From: Alloalcanivorax dieselolei B5
GTDB taxonomy: Bacteria > Pseudomonadota > Gammaproteobacteria > Pseudomonadales > Alcanivoracaceae
DNA: 64,000 bases
Assembly: GCF_000300005.1 (NCBI RefSeq)
Contig: NC_018691.1
Span: 3,286,001 to 3,350,000, forward strand
Direction of reading: 5' to 3'
Shown here in pieces: positions 47,077-55,418 of this stretch. The position numbers were made by a program, and so were the translations under genes. Under the pieces are notes generated by a model that saw only the letters and a program-made list of their open reading frames with translations, ran no database searches and was not told where the DNA came from. Numbering within the stretch: position 1 is the stretch's first letter; every line of letters starts with the position of its first letter.

Positions 47077-47684
47077 AACGGACGGCGGGCACGCAAGGCC
47101 TGGGCCAGGGTGGCGCCGTCAACGAACTCCAGATCGCCGCCCATGGGCACCCCCTGAGCGATACGAGTGACACTGACGCCGGCTTCCCGGGCCAGATCGA
47201 GGATATAGTGAGCGGTCGCTTCACCTTCCACGGTGGTGCCGGTGGCCAGAATCAGCTCGCGGATTTCACCGTCGCGCAGGCGCTGCTCCAGCACATCCAG
47301 GCCCAGTTCCCGGGGCCCGACGCCGTCCAGTGGTGACAGCTCGCCCATCAGCACGAAGTAATGACCGCGAAATTCGCCGGACTGCTCCACTGCCAACACA
47401 TTGGCCGGCGAGGACACAATACAGATCAGCGACGGATCCCGGCGCGGATCCTGACAAATGGCGCACAGATTCTGCTCGGCATTGGTCCGCTCAGCATAGT
47501 TGCGGCAACGTTCGCAGTGACTGACGCCGTCCATCGCCGCCTGCAATGCGCCGGCCAGTTCACGCCCCTGCTCGCGGCCACGTTCCAGCAACGCGTAGGT
47601 CATGCGCTGGGCGGACCGGGGGCCCACACCGGGCAGACAGGTAAAGGCTTCGATCAGGGATTCCACCAGGGGCGGATGCTTCAT
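47067..47684 (-). CDS. recR: recombination protein RecR
   Basis: A RecFOR-pathway protein of 205 residues that helps load RecA on gapped DNA. LPGVGPRSAQRM is the helix-hairpin-helix, CERCRNYAERTNAEQNLCAIC the four-Cys zinc motif, followed by a Toprim domain. The stop codon lies within the 14-bp inverted repeat. It follows ybaB after 12 bases. Confidence 0.96.
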   Translation of the reverse strand: MKHPPLVESLIEAFTCLPGVGPRSAQRMTYALLERGREQGRELAGALQAAMDGVSHCERCRNYAERTNAEQNLCAICQDPRRDPSLICIVSSPANVLAVEQSGEFRGHYFVLMGELSPLDGVGPRELGLDVLEQRLRDGEIRELILATGTTVEGEATAHYILDLAREAGVSVTRIAQGVPMGGDLEFVDGATLAQALRARRPFAD

Positions 47685-47696
47685 GACATCAATCCG

Positions 47697-48017
47697 TTAC
47701 AGGCCCGGGAACGGGAAGCCACCAAGGCCGCCACCGGCCATGTTCTTCATGGCGTCCTGCTGGTTGCGCTCGACCCGGCGCACCGCATCGTTGACGGCGG
47801 CGGCCAACAGATCCTCGAGGAATTCCTTGTCCTCGCTCATCAGGCTGCTGTCGAGCTCCACTTTCTTGACGTCATGGCGGCCATTCATCACCACCTTGAC
47901 CAGACCCGCGCCGGCTTCGCCGGTGACTTCAGCATTGGCGGCGTCTTCCTGCATTTTTTTCATCTTCTCCTGCATGGCCTGAGCCTGCTTGAGAAGGTCG
48001 TTCATGTCGAAGTCCAT
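47697..48017 (-). CDS. ybaB: nucleoid-associated protein YbaB/EbfC
   Basis: A small DNA-binding protein of 106 residues with the N-terminal helix [20 protein letters not shown] and a Gly/Pro-rich tail. It sits in the classic dnaX-ybaB-recR operon. Confidence 0.96.
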   Translation of the reverse strand: MDFDMNDLLKQAQAMQEKMKKMQEDAANAEVTGEAGAGLVKVVMNGRHDVKKVELDSSLMSEDKEFLEDLLAAAVNDAVRRVERNQQDAMKNMAGGGLGGFPFPGL

Positions 48018-48051
48018 CTTCTTGGTACCTGTTACGGGGCCCCGGCGGCGG

Positions 48052-49950
48052 CTAGTCGCGGGGGCGGATACTGTCTTCGTCGAGGCGGCCGCCGAAACGG
48101 CTCATCAGCGTTTGCACGGTGTCGTCGGCGAGCAGTGATGCCCGCGCTTCTTCCAGCCGCTCCTGACGGCGCTGCTGGTCCAGCAGCTCCGGCGTGCCGG
48201 CCACCGCTTCATGGTAACGCACCTGGACCCGGATACGGCGATGGAAGTAATCACTGAGCGCGCCGCCCAGTTCCTCCAGGCGCTCATTGTTGACCAGCAC
48301 CTGGTGGCCACTGCTCAGTTCCAGCGTCCACTGATGCTCGTCACGCTCCGCCAGCACCGCGTTGCGGGCCAGGTGGCGCACGGCGCCATCCAGCGGCAGC
48401 CGCATCAACAGCGCCGCCCACCAGGAACCGATTTCGCTGTTGTCCCGGGGCTCGCCCAACGGTTCGGGATCCGGCTGCTGGCGTGCGGGACGCTCGGCGG
48501 CCGCCGGCTTGGGTTCCGGTTCAGGCCTGGGTTCGGGTTCAGGCGCCGCTGGCGCGGTCTCCAAAGCCTGCGACAGGGCTGCCGCTCCGGCCTCCGACCG
48601 CGGTGCCGGCTCCCGCGGGCGCTCTGATTCATTCCGAGGCTGGTCGCGGGCTTCAGGCCGCGGGGCCGGAGCAGGCTCGGGCTCCGGTTTTGCCGCCATC
48701 GCCTGTTGAGCCGGCGGCGCGCTTACCGTGGCGCCCTCTTGCGGCCCGGGTTGCTGGTTGGCACTGGCGGTGCCGCCGTCCAGCATGGCCTTCATAGCGC
48801 CGGGGCCCGACGCCGCGGGGGCGTCGTTACGGGCGGGCCGAGGCTTTTTTGCCGGGGCGCTGCCCTCCCCCGCGGCGAGCACGCCCTTGGGTGAGAACAG
48901 CACCATGCGCAGCAGCGTCATTTCCAGCGCGGCGCGGCTGTCCGGGGCATCCTGCACATCACGACGGCCGCGCAGGGCCACATCGTAATAGAGTTGCACC
49001 TGCTCGGCGGTGAACTCCCCGGCCAGCGCTTGCATGTCGGCGTCCTCGCCTTCGCCCAGCGCCTGGATCACCGCCAGTTCGTGCAGCGCCGATACCAGTT
49101 CGTCCAATAATGCCAATTCATCCGGGGCGTGTTCGGACACCGACGCCAGCGCGTTCAGCACCGCCGCCGGCGTATCCTCGGCCAGCGCCCGCAACAAGGT
49201 CCGCACATGAGCCCGGTCGACGGTACCCAGCATGCCGGACACGGCGCCGGTGGTCAGTTGCTCGCCGCCGAAAGCGATGGCCTGGTCAGTGAGGCTGAGA
49301 GCGTCACGCATGGAACCGCGCGCGGCCTTACCCAGCGCCAGCAGCGCCGGCTCCTCGAAGCGGATCATTTCCCGCTCGAGCAGATCCTTGAGGTGGCGGG
49401 CGATCTGTTCCGCCGGTAACGCCTTGAGGCTGAACTGCAGGCAGCGCGACAGGACGGTCACCGGCAGTTTCTGCGGATCGGTGGTGGCAAGCAGGAATTT
49501 CACATGGGGCGGCGGCTCCTCCAACGTCTTCAGCAGCGCGTTGAACGAGTGCGCGGAGAGCATGTGCACTTCGTCGATCAGATAGACCTTGTAGCGGCCA
49601 CGGCTGGGCGCGTACTGCACGTTTTCCAGCAGCTCACGGGTGTCCTCCACCTTGGTGCGGCTGGCGGCATCCACCTCGATCAGATCGACAAAACGGCCCT
49701 CGCCGATTTCCTGACAGGTGGGACAAACACCGCAGGGGCGGCTGCTGACGCCTTCCTCGCAATTGAGGCAGCGGGACAGGATGCGGGCGATGGTGGTCTT
49801 GCCAACACCACGGGTACCGGTGAACAAGTAGGCGTGGTGCAGGCGATCCTGATCGAGCGCGTGCATCAACGCCCGGGAAACGTGTTCCTGGCCCACCAGT
49901 TCATCGAAGGTGCGCGGGCGATACTTGCGGGCAAGAACCTGGTAACTCAT
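48052..49950 (-). CDS. dnaX: DNA polymerase III subunits tau and gamma
   Basis: Clamp-loader ATPase of 632 residues (tau). Walker A is [12 protein letters not shown], the zinc-binding Cys are in [19 protein letters not shown], Walker B in DEVHMLS and the SRC motif in LSRCLQ. A Pro/Ala-rich linker precedes the tau-specific C-terminal domain. The ATG at 49950 ([12 protein letters not shown]) follows GGAGTACC; an open frame continues to 50115 but enters the SRP RNA gene. An internal frameshift site is listed separately. Confidence 0.96.
   Translation of the reverse strand: MSYQVLARKYRPRTFDELVGQEHVSRALMHALDQDRLHHAYLFTGTRGVGKTTIARILSRCLNCEEGVSSRPCGVCPTCQEIGEGRFVDLIEVDAASRTKVEDTRELLENVQYAPSRGRYKVYLIDEVHMLSAHSFNALLKTLEEPPPHVKFLLATTDPQKLPVTVLSRCLQFSLKALPAEQIARHLKDLLEREMIRFEEPALLALGKAARGSMRDALSLTDQAIAFGGEQLTTGAVSGMLGTVDRAHVRTLLRALAEDTPAAVLNALASVSEHAPDELALLDELVSALHELAVIQALGEGEDADMQALAGEFTAEQVQLYYDVALRGRRDVQDAPDSRAALEMTLLRMVLFSPKGVLAAGEGSAPAKKPRPARNDAPAASGPGAMKAMLDGGTASANQQPGPQEGATVSAPPAQQAMAAKPEPEPAPAPRPEARDQPRNESERPREPAPRSEAGAAALSQALETAPAAPEPEPRPEPEPKPAAAERPARQQPDPEPLGEPRDNSEIGSWWAALLMRLPLDGAVRHLARNAVLAERDEHQWTLELSSGHQVLVNNERLEELGGALSDYFHRRIRVQVRYHEAVAGTPELLDQQRRQERLEEARASLLADDTVQTLMSRFGGRLDEDSIRPRD
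48827..48850 (-). other. dnaX: programmed -1 frameshift site in dnaX
   Basis: On the minus strand, codons 367-369 read GCA AAA AAG, the exact A AAA AAG slippery heptamer used in E. coli dnaX. After a -1 slip the frame reads Ala-Ser-Ala-Arg-Pro-stop, ending at 48827 and giving a 374-residue gamma-like product. A strong stem (CGACGCC with GGCGTCG, loop CCCGC) lies downstream, inside a possible GGCCCG/CGGGCC outer stem. Confidence 0.8.
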
Positions 49951-50085
49951 GGTACTCCAGCCAAAAGGATGCGGGCTTCGCAAAAGCGATAAGCTTTGCG
50001 AATGCCGTATGCTAGCGAATCTGGCCGGGTTGCAACAGCGTGGGAAGAGAATGCCGTGATGGCGGGTGAGAAAAGGGGAGATGGA

Positions 50086-50195
50086 GGCCTTCCCGCCAGC
50101 CGCACCTCGGCACACAAGTCCACCGCGTCCGTTGCTCCCTTCCGGGCCTGGCGGGTTGCGCGATTTATCGTTGCGAGGGGACCGGCAGGTCGGCC
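50086..50195 (-). ncRNA. ffs: signal recognition particle RNA (4.5S)
   Basis: On the minus strand the SRP core is clear: CCAGGCCCGGAAGGGAGCAA contains the conserved GGAAG tetraloop region and internal loop, and the 3' side has the family-like TGTGCCGAGGTGCGGCTGGC. The ends are set by pairing GGCC at both termini, giving about 110 nt (114 in E. coli). It lies just upstream of dnaX on the same strand, a familiar arrangement. Exact ends may differ by several bases. Confidence 0.85.
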
Positions 50196-50253
50196 ATAAC
50201 GCGCCCGTGAAGGCGAGCGCGCATTGTGGCCAAACGTTTATGCCATTGCAAGT

Positions 50254-50772
50254 TCAATTGAACGGACTGAAACCGTCCTCGTGACCGACTTCCCTGGCCT
50301 CACGGTGACGCTGCTCCATCATCCGCTCCACGCGGCGCGCCTGGACCTCGGTATCGGCATCCACCATCACCAGATAGTTGCCGTCCTCCACGTCTTTCCA
50401 GTAGGGCTGCAGGTGATGGTTGCGGCTGGAGATGCCGTAGATGCCGCCCAGCCAAGCGCCAAAGCACATGCAGAAAAGGGTGCTGAAGACCACCACGCTC
50501 AGCGCCAGCTGCTGGCCCCAGGGTTCCATCGCCACCAGCGCCGAGCCGATGATGAAACCGCCGAGCGCGCCGAACAGCGCGCCGAGAAAACCGGCATGCA
50601 TGATCTCGGTATCTTCCCAGATGGTGGTGGCGTGCAGTTGGGCCCGGATCACCGGGCCGGAATCCTTGCCCAGAACATGCATGCGGCCTTCGTCGATCCC
50701 GGTCACGTCCAGATCCCGGGAGATATTCTGGACACTGTCGAGAGTGCCGGTAACGTAGTACAAGCGTTTCAT
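50254..50772 (-). CDS. membrane protein of unknown function
   Basis: A 172-residue protein. The N-terminal 60 residues look like a small cytosolic alpha/beta domain (MKRLYYVTGTLDSVQNISRDL). Two Gly-rich transmembrane helices follow at about 60-83 and 88-112 (GALFGALGGFIIGSALVA and FSTLFCMCFGAWLGGIYGI), then a second soluble segment (YLVMVDADTEVQARRVERMM). This resembles proteins that bend or sense membranes, but I do not recognise a named family. Confidence 0.65.
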   Translation of the reverse strand: MKRLYYVTGTLDSVQNISRDLDVTGIDEGRMHVLGKDSGPVIRAQLHATTIWEDTEIMHAGFLGALFGALGGFIIGSALVAMEPWGQQLALSVVVFSTLFCMCFGAWLGGIYGISSRNHHLQPYWKDVEDGNYLVMVDADTEVQARRVERMMEQRHREAREVGHEDGFSPFN

Positions 50773-50972
50773 GGGTCCGCCTCCTTGTCCGCAGCCGGAA
50801 TCACGCGCTCTCCCGTCAGGGGGCGCGCATTCCGGGCTTGTGTCTTCGATTCTGCGCCGCCGCCGACAACGGTGTCAGGGCGCTGAATAGACAAGTTGGC
50901 TATATAGAGGGGAGCCTGATAACGGAAGGGAATGTCAGGGGCAGGTGTTACCGGCCCCTGAGTATATTGGTA

Positions 50973-51389
50973 TCAATCCTTGTTGATCGGGACCTGACGG
51001 GCTTTCTCGGATTCCGGCACCACCCGTTTCAGATGCACCACCAGCAAGCCATCATTCAGCGCGGCGTTGTCCACCTGCACGTGATCGGCCAATCGGAAGG
51101 TGCGCTCGAAGGCACGGCGGGCAATACCGCGATGCAGCCAGGTGCGGCCCTGTTGCTCCTCGGCGCCGGGTTTACCGGTGATGCGCAGAACATTCTCCTG
51201 CACCGTTACGGTAAGCTCGGCCTCACGGAAGCCGGCCACCGCCATCACCACCTGATAGCGGCCATCAGCGTCGCGGATAATGTCGTACGGGGGATAACCG
51301 CCGGACTGATCGGAACGCAGGCCGTCCAGCCACTCGTCAAAGCGGTCAAAACCCACACTGTGTCGAAAAAGAGGTGCCAAAGTATTCAT
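50973..51389 (-). CDS. small heat-shock protein (Hsp20/IbpA)
   Basis: A holdase chaperone of 138 residues. The alpha-crystallin domain runs from about 38 to 125 (PPYDIIRDADGRYQVVMAVAGF; LHRGIARRAFERTFRLADHV) and ends in an I-x-I/V-like tail (RQVPINKD). The N-terminus MNTLAPLFRHSVGFDRFDE is IbpA-like. The ATG at 51389 has GGAGACGACGTG upstream. A heat-shock promoter lies about 130 bases upstream. Confidence 0.93.
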   Translation of the reverse strand: MNTLAPLFRHSVGFDRFDEWLDGLRSDQSGGYPPYDIIRDADGRYQVVMAVAGFREAELTVTVQENVLRITGKPGAEEQQGRTWLHRGIARRAFERTFRLADHVQVDNAALNDGLLVVHLKRVVPESEKARQVPINKD

Positions 51390-51516
51390 CACGTCGTCTC
51401 CAGATTCATACCACCCGTTCCCCGCAGGCAAAGGGGTGGACAATTTACCGGACATCCCGTTCATCGGGACGCCTGTTTGGGACGTGACACTTCAGCCGGC
51501 TGTGGTCACGGGGAGA

Positions 51517-51545
51517 TAAATGGGGGGTGGTGAAGCGATTTCAAG
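51517..51545 (-). promoter_or_regulatory. sigma-32 heat-shock promoter of the Hsp20 gene
   Basis: On the minus strand, CTTGAAA (51539-51545), 13 bases, then CCCCATTTA (51517-51525) matches the E. coli sigma-32 consensus almost perfectly. Transcription would start near 51508, leaving a leader of roughly 120 bases before the ATG. Confidence 0.85.
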
Positions 51546-51563
51546 GGGGGGATACACCGTTTC

Positions 51564-51731
51564 CGCTGGCACGCAACACGCTTGCACGCCAGGCTTGCCA
51601 GCCCGAAGTCAGACGGAGAGGCCTGAGTGCTTGGGAAGTCACAACAGAAGCCGGTTCGTGAACTCACTACGCAGGGTCCTCGATGCCGCCCTGCTTAGCG
51701 TGCAAGCGTGCTGGCGTGTTGCGTGCCAGCG
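51564..51731. repeat. terminal-inverted-repeat family, fourth copy
   Basis: CGCTGGCACGCAACACGC at 51564-51581 is matched inverted at 51714-51731, with neighbouring GCTTGCACGC-type units on both sides. It lies just upstream of the Hsp20 promoter and ends ten bases from the oxygenase stop. The gap has no gene. Confidence 0.7.
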
Positions 51732-51740
51732 GATCCCTTT

Positions 51741-52337
51741 TCAACGTGGCGGATCGAGCCGTTCGGCGGTGGTGTTGTTGCAGCGGAACCAGCCGGCGAT
51801 GCTGATCCGCCGGGCCTGGGCCTGGAGCACCTCATGAGGAATGTGCTCGCTCAGGAAGCACACCAGCGTGCCGCCCATAGGTTCCACCTCCGTATCCACC
51901 ACCCGGCTGTGCGGTTCCGGCCACAGACGCAGGCGGCCTCCCAGGTCACTGTTCCAATTCTGATTCAGGTACAGCACCACCGATAACACGCGGCCGGAAT
52001 TACCGCGAAAGGCATCCAGGTGGCGCCGGTAAAAGGCCCCGGGATCGTAGATGGCGAAGTGCGCTTCCAGATCGAACAGCCCGAGAAACAGCTCCCGGTT
52101 CACCGCCAGCCGCAGCTGTTCCAGCTCTTCCTGCAAGCGGCATTGCGCCAGGGTCGAGCCGTTCAGCCAACAGGTGCGGTCACGGCGCACGCGCTGGTCG
52201 TGCTGGTGATCCTCGCGGCGGCCGATACCGGCTTCCTGAAATTCGCCACGGGCATCACGCAACAACGCCTCGCGGCGCAGGGCCCGGATCAGGGGTGTGG
52301 GGAAATAGCCCGGCATGACCGCGTAATGCCGGGTCAC
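51741..52337 (-). CDS. 2-oxoglutarate/Fe(II)-dependent oxygenase
   Basis: A non-haem iron oxygenase of at least 198 residues. The metal ligands are His and Asp in YRRHLDAF and the distal His in SEHIPHEV; the 2-oxoglutarate Arg is in RRISIAGWF. It probably belongs to the prolyl 4-hydroxylase-like family; substrate unknown. The GTG at 52337 has no ribosome site, and family-like sequence (FDAQAGERRAQLIDSLV) continues in frame for 31 codons to a TGA at 52430 with no ATG, GTG or TTG. The true start may be the CTG at 52406, which has AGGA upstream. Confidence 0.82.
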   Translation of the reverse strand: MTRHYAVMPGYFPTPLIRALRREALLRDARGEFQEAGIGRREDHQHDQRVRRDRTCWLNGSTLAQCRLQEELEQLRLAVNRELFLGLFDLEAHFAIYDPGAFYRRHLDAFRGNSGRVLSVVLYLNQNWNSDLGGRLRLWPEPHSRVVDTEVEPMGGTLVCFLSEHIPHEVLQAQARRISIAGWFRCNNTTAERLDPPR

Positions 52338-52425
52338 CAGGCTGTCGATAAGCTGCGCCCGCCGCTCACCGGCCTGCGCATCGAAAGGGCTGATTGTGGG
52401 TTCCAGCGAAGGATCCTCGGTGAAT

Positions 52426-52473
52426 CCTCAAGCGTCTCGGGACGCTCATCCTCAAGCGTCCGGAAACGCTCAG
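52426..52473. repeat. 24-bp tandem duplication, each copy a small hairpin
   Basis: CCTCAAGCGTC...GACGCTCAT at 52426-52449 is followed directly by a diverged copy at 52450-52473. Each can fold on AGCGT/ACGCT. It spans the YbjN stop codon and the region before the oxygenase. Confidence 0.7.
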
Positions 52474-52940
52474 TGCAGCGCGCCCGGTTCCGCGGGCGCA
52501 CCCTCTTCGTCAGGCCAGAACAGCCAGCCCGCCTGCTGGCATTCTTCCAGCAGTTGTACCGTGCCGTCCACGGTGGCCTGCACGAAATAGATGAACTGAT
52601 CGAAGGTGACGCCCTGACGGCCAAGCAGCAGGTCGCAGGCCACCAGCCTTGGCATGGAGTCGTCATTGACGTCCAGGAACAGCTTCAGGGACGGATACTG
52701 CATGTTCAGAGCGGAAAGCTCCGCCTGCACCGCGAACAGGGCGCCGGGGCGAATCTCCAGTTCGCTGGTCAGTAGCAAACCGTCTTCCTCGACGAACAAG
52801 CGCGCGTCCACCACCCCTTCCCGGGACTGCAACTCACTCAGGTGCAACCCATGGCACTGATCACAAATATAGTGCTGGATATTCGCCTGCTGCAGCCAAC
52901 GCGTAACCTGTTCCGCGTCGGGTGTGACCACCGTTATCAT
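52470..52940 (-). CDS. YbjN-domain protein
   Basis: A 156-residue protein resembling the YbjN family, a type III secretion chaperone-like fold of unknown role in general bacteria. The ATG at 52940 has GGAGAGACGG upstream. It shows an acidic domain with LLLTSELEIRPGALFAVQAE and a C-terminal YFVQATVDGTVQLLEECQQ helix. A CDQC pair (about 27-30) is present. Confidence 0.7.
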   Translation of the reverse strand: MITVVTPDAEQVTRWLQQANIQHYICDQCHGLHLSELQSREGVVDARLFVEEDGLLLTSELEIRPGALFAVQAELSALNMQYPSLKLFLDVNDDSMPRLVACDLLLGRQGVTFDQFIYFVQATVDGTVQLLEECQQAGWLFWPDEEGAPAEPGALH

Positions 52941-53137
52941 CCGTCTCTCCGATTTGTCAGGAGGCGCATCATCCGGCATTCGCCGGGCAAAAGAAAGAGC
53001 CGATCGGTCCGCCGTTTGCCGATCCGGCCCTGGTGTGCCGACGCCGCGGTCGTGCCCGCGCCGGCCGGGAACCGCTAATATGCCAGGGCCTGTTCACCCT
53101 AATTCTGTCCTTGTTCCTTGAAGACCGGAAGCAAACG

Positions 53138-53815
53138 ATGACAACAAAGACCTACGTGGCTTTTCCCTCCAGCGAAACCCTCCACCGGACCACCGACGGC
53201 TTTATTCGCCGCATGAACGAGGGCGCGCGGAAAGCGGAGCCTGAAACCGTGGAAACAATCATGAAGACCTTCGTCGAGGAGGCGTTGGGGACTTTTTTCC
53301 TCAAACCGGCGGCGATGGCCGGTCTTGGCAGCGGGCAGACCCGCCTGATCCGCATGGCCTGCGACACCATAGCCAAAGCTACCGGCCTGGTGGTGGGCCG
53401 CAGTGCCAGAAAGATGGATCTGGAGCAAAATCAGGCCGCCGCCCGCTACATGGATGACATCCGTTTCCAATCGGAGGACGGCGGCACCTGGTACGTCGCT
53501 TTCCCCATCGACGAGGCGTTGGCGGAAAAGGGCCGCCAGGCACGGCGGCTGGCGGATGAAGGCAGAGAGGCCGAGGCCCGCGCCGCTTTGGTCGCCTATT
53601 TGCGTGAAATGACCGAGGTCGCTCTGGACTGGTACTTCGAAAAACCGGTGGCCCTGCTTCATTTTGGCCCCATTTTGCGTAAAGTAGCCGCCGTTGGCAT
53701 CGATACCACTCGCCGCGCCAGCTTTGGCGTTATCGGCAAGGTCATCCCCAAATTGGAGCGCCAGCAGTTGCTCCATTCCGTGCACTATTATTGTGGCATG
53801 CAGATGACGTTCTGA
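53138..53815 (+). CDS. tandem-domain protein of unknown function
   Basis: A 225-residue soluble-looking protein with two similar halves. TYVAFPSSETL (5-15) pairs with WYVAFPIDEAL; LGTFFLKPAAMAGLGSG pairs with LDWYFEKPVALLHFGP; and IAKATGLVVGRSARKM pairs with RRASFGVIGKVIPKL. No catalytic motif or signal peptide is evident. The ATG at 53138 has GGAAG upstream; longer versions add unrelated residues. I do not recognise the family. Confidence 0.6.
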   Translation: MTTKTYVAFPSSETLHRTTDGFIRRMNEGARKAEPETVETIMKTFVEEALGTFFLKPAAMAGLGSGQTRLIRMACDTIAKATGLVVGRSARKMDLEQNQAAARYMDDIRFQSEDGGTWYVAFPIDEALAEKGRQARRLADEGREAEARAALVAYLREMTEVALDWYFEKPVALLHFGPILRKVAAVGIDTTRRASFGVIGKVIPKLERQQLLHSVHYYCGMQMTF

Positions 53816-53998
53816 TTTTGTGCTTTGCTTCCTTGTTTATTTCTCCTTTTTGTGCACATGTCGTCACTGAATGTATCCGTTGTACTCATCAATAAAACGC
53901 TTTCATAACAAAGTATTACCTGGGTATCAGGCTGGGATATAACCTCACTAAGTTTTTACAAAACTGCTTATACAACGGATTGCGCAGGCACAATTTCG

Positions 53999-54021
53999 CT
54001 CTCTACTATCGCAGTAGAGAG
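53999..54021. promoter_or_regulatory. probable PadR operator
   Basis: CTCTCTACT and AGTAGAGAG form a perfect 9-bp inverted repeat around ATCGC, 28 bases before the padR-like start. PadR repressors usually bind such palindromes in their own promoters. The 180 bases before it are AT-rich and probably hold the promoter. Confidence 0.7.
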
Positions 54022-54049
54022 ACCGATAAACAAAAACGAGGAGCCAGCC

Positions 54050-54592
54050 GTGTCATTGCGCCATGCCATTCTTGTCCTGTTACAAGACGAAGAAGCCAGC
54101 GGCTACGACCTCGCGCGGGAGTTCGCCAACAGCATCGGCCTGGTGTGGAACGCCACCCACCAGCAGATCTATCTGGAACTGGGAAAATTGAACGAACAGA
54201 ACATGGTGCATTACCGCCATGTGCCCCAGGACGGAAAGCCAGACAAGAAGCTATACCGCATTACCGATGAGGGGCGACAGGAACTGGTGCGATGGTTGCG
54301 CCGCCCGGCCGCGCCGGCCCGGGTCCGGGACGCCTTCATGGTGAAAGTCGCCGGGGGCGCCCTGGCCGACCCGGAAACCCTGCTTGGCGAGCTGGATCAG
54401 CTGGTCCAGCAACGCAAGGAGCGACTCGCCAACTTCGAAGCCGAAGCCAGAAAGCTGGAGCGACAAAGTGAAGGCAACAGCCGCTTTCAACATCTGACCC
54501 TGCGCCGGGGCATTCTCGACCAGGAGGCCTGGCTGGCCTGGGCCGAAGAAGTTCGGGAAGTCCTGGAGGACACACTGAACCATCAACACTGA
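54050..54592 (+). CDS. PadR-family transcriptional regulator
   Basis: A 180-residue repressor: N-terminal winged helix (LRHAILVLLQDEEASGYDLA ... NATHQQIYLELGKLNEQNMV ... LYRITDEGRQEL) and a C-terminal helical dimerisation domain of the Vir-like type. It starts at GTG with GAGGAG upstream. Its operator-like palindrome suggests autoregulation of the operon with the DUF1853, DUF2804 and DUF4282 genes. The inducing signal is unknown. Confidence 0.9.
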   Translation: MSLRHAILVLLQDEEASGYDLAREFANSIGLVWNATHQQIYLELGKLNEQNMVHYRHVPQDGKPDKKLYRITDEGRQELVRWLRRPAAPARVRDAFMVKVAGGALADPETLLGELDQLVQQRKERLANFEAEARKLERQSEGNSRFQHLTLRRGILDQEAWLAWAEEVREVLEDTLNHQH

Positions 54593-54770
54593 TCCCTCCA
54601 TCCCGTTCGAGGGGCCACCGGCGATCCGCCTGTTTCAATGGCTGATCGAAGCCCCGCCTCTCTTCGCCACACCAGCGGGCGCCGACCAGGATGCCGGTGT
54701 TCTGCTGGAGCAATGCCTGACCGAGGACCCTGACTGGCCGCATCGGGCCGCGGCGGCGGGCGCCCCTCCC

Positions 54771-55418
54771 GTGCAAGGTCGTCTCGGCCATTGGTTCGAA
54801 GCCCTGGTGGCTGCCCTGCTCGCCCATAGTCAGCGCCTTGAACTGCTGGCGCGCAACGTCCCTCTGCGCCGACAGGGACGCACTCTGGGAGAGCTGGACA
54901 TGGTGCTGTTCGACCATGGCAGCGGTCGGTGCCTGCACTGGGAGCTGGCGCTGAAATTCTTTCTCGGCCACGACGGCCAATGGCCGGGCCCCAATCCACG
55001 CGACACCCTGCAAAGCAAAGCCGAACACCTGTTTCAGCACCAGCTACCCCGCAGCCTGGACGTGAGCGCGGCGGAACCTCCGATCGCCCCCATCGACCAT
55101 CGGCAGGCGCTGACTCGCGGGCGCTTGTTCTACCCGGCGCCACCCTGTCCGTCACCGGCACAGGCCGCTCATGGGCATCAAAGTGGCTTCTGGTGCCGGG
55201 CCGGGCACTGGAACTCCCCGGCCCGCCCGATACCCCGGGCCTTTTGGGCCATTCCCGAACTGTTGTCGGACAATTTTACCTCGCCAGTTGCCCCCGCCGA
55301 GCTGCAAGACTATGTTCAGCGCAAACAATCCGTGGTGATGATTCGCACCGACAACAACGCACCGGGCTTTCTGGTGCCGGACTCTTGGCCTTTTAATGAA
55401 CTTCGATCCCCTGCCTGA
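54771..55418 (+). CDS. DUF1853 family protein
   Basis: The GTG at 54771 gives 215 residues with the DUF1853 pattern RLGHWFEALVAALL, then GELDMVLFD (a nuclease-like acidic motif) and WELALKFFLG. Family-like sequence (FQWLIEAPPLF) continues in frame upstream, back to a TGA at 54576, with no ATG, GTG or TTG, so the real start may be non-standard and coupled to the padR stop. The role is unknown; the fold resembles restriction-endonuclease-like proteins. It overlaps the next gene by 23 bases. Confidence 0.72.
   Translation: MQGRLGHWFEALVAALLAHSQRLELLARNVPLRRQGRTLGELDMVLFDHGSGRCLHWELALKFFLGHDGQWPGPNPRDTLQSKAEHLFQHQLPRSLDVSAAEPPIAPIDHRQALTRGRLFYPAPPCPSPAQAAHGHQSGFWCRAGHWNSPARPIPRAFWAIPELLSDNFTSPVAPAELQDYVQRKQSVVMIRTDNNAPGFLVPDSWPFNELRSPA

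Noticed and set aside
53816-53998. AT-rich stretch before padR considered as a phage or island attachment site
   Set aside because: No tRNA, integrase or flanking direct repeat; it fits a promoter region.
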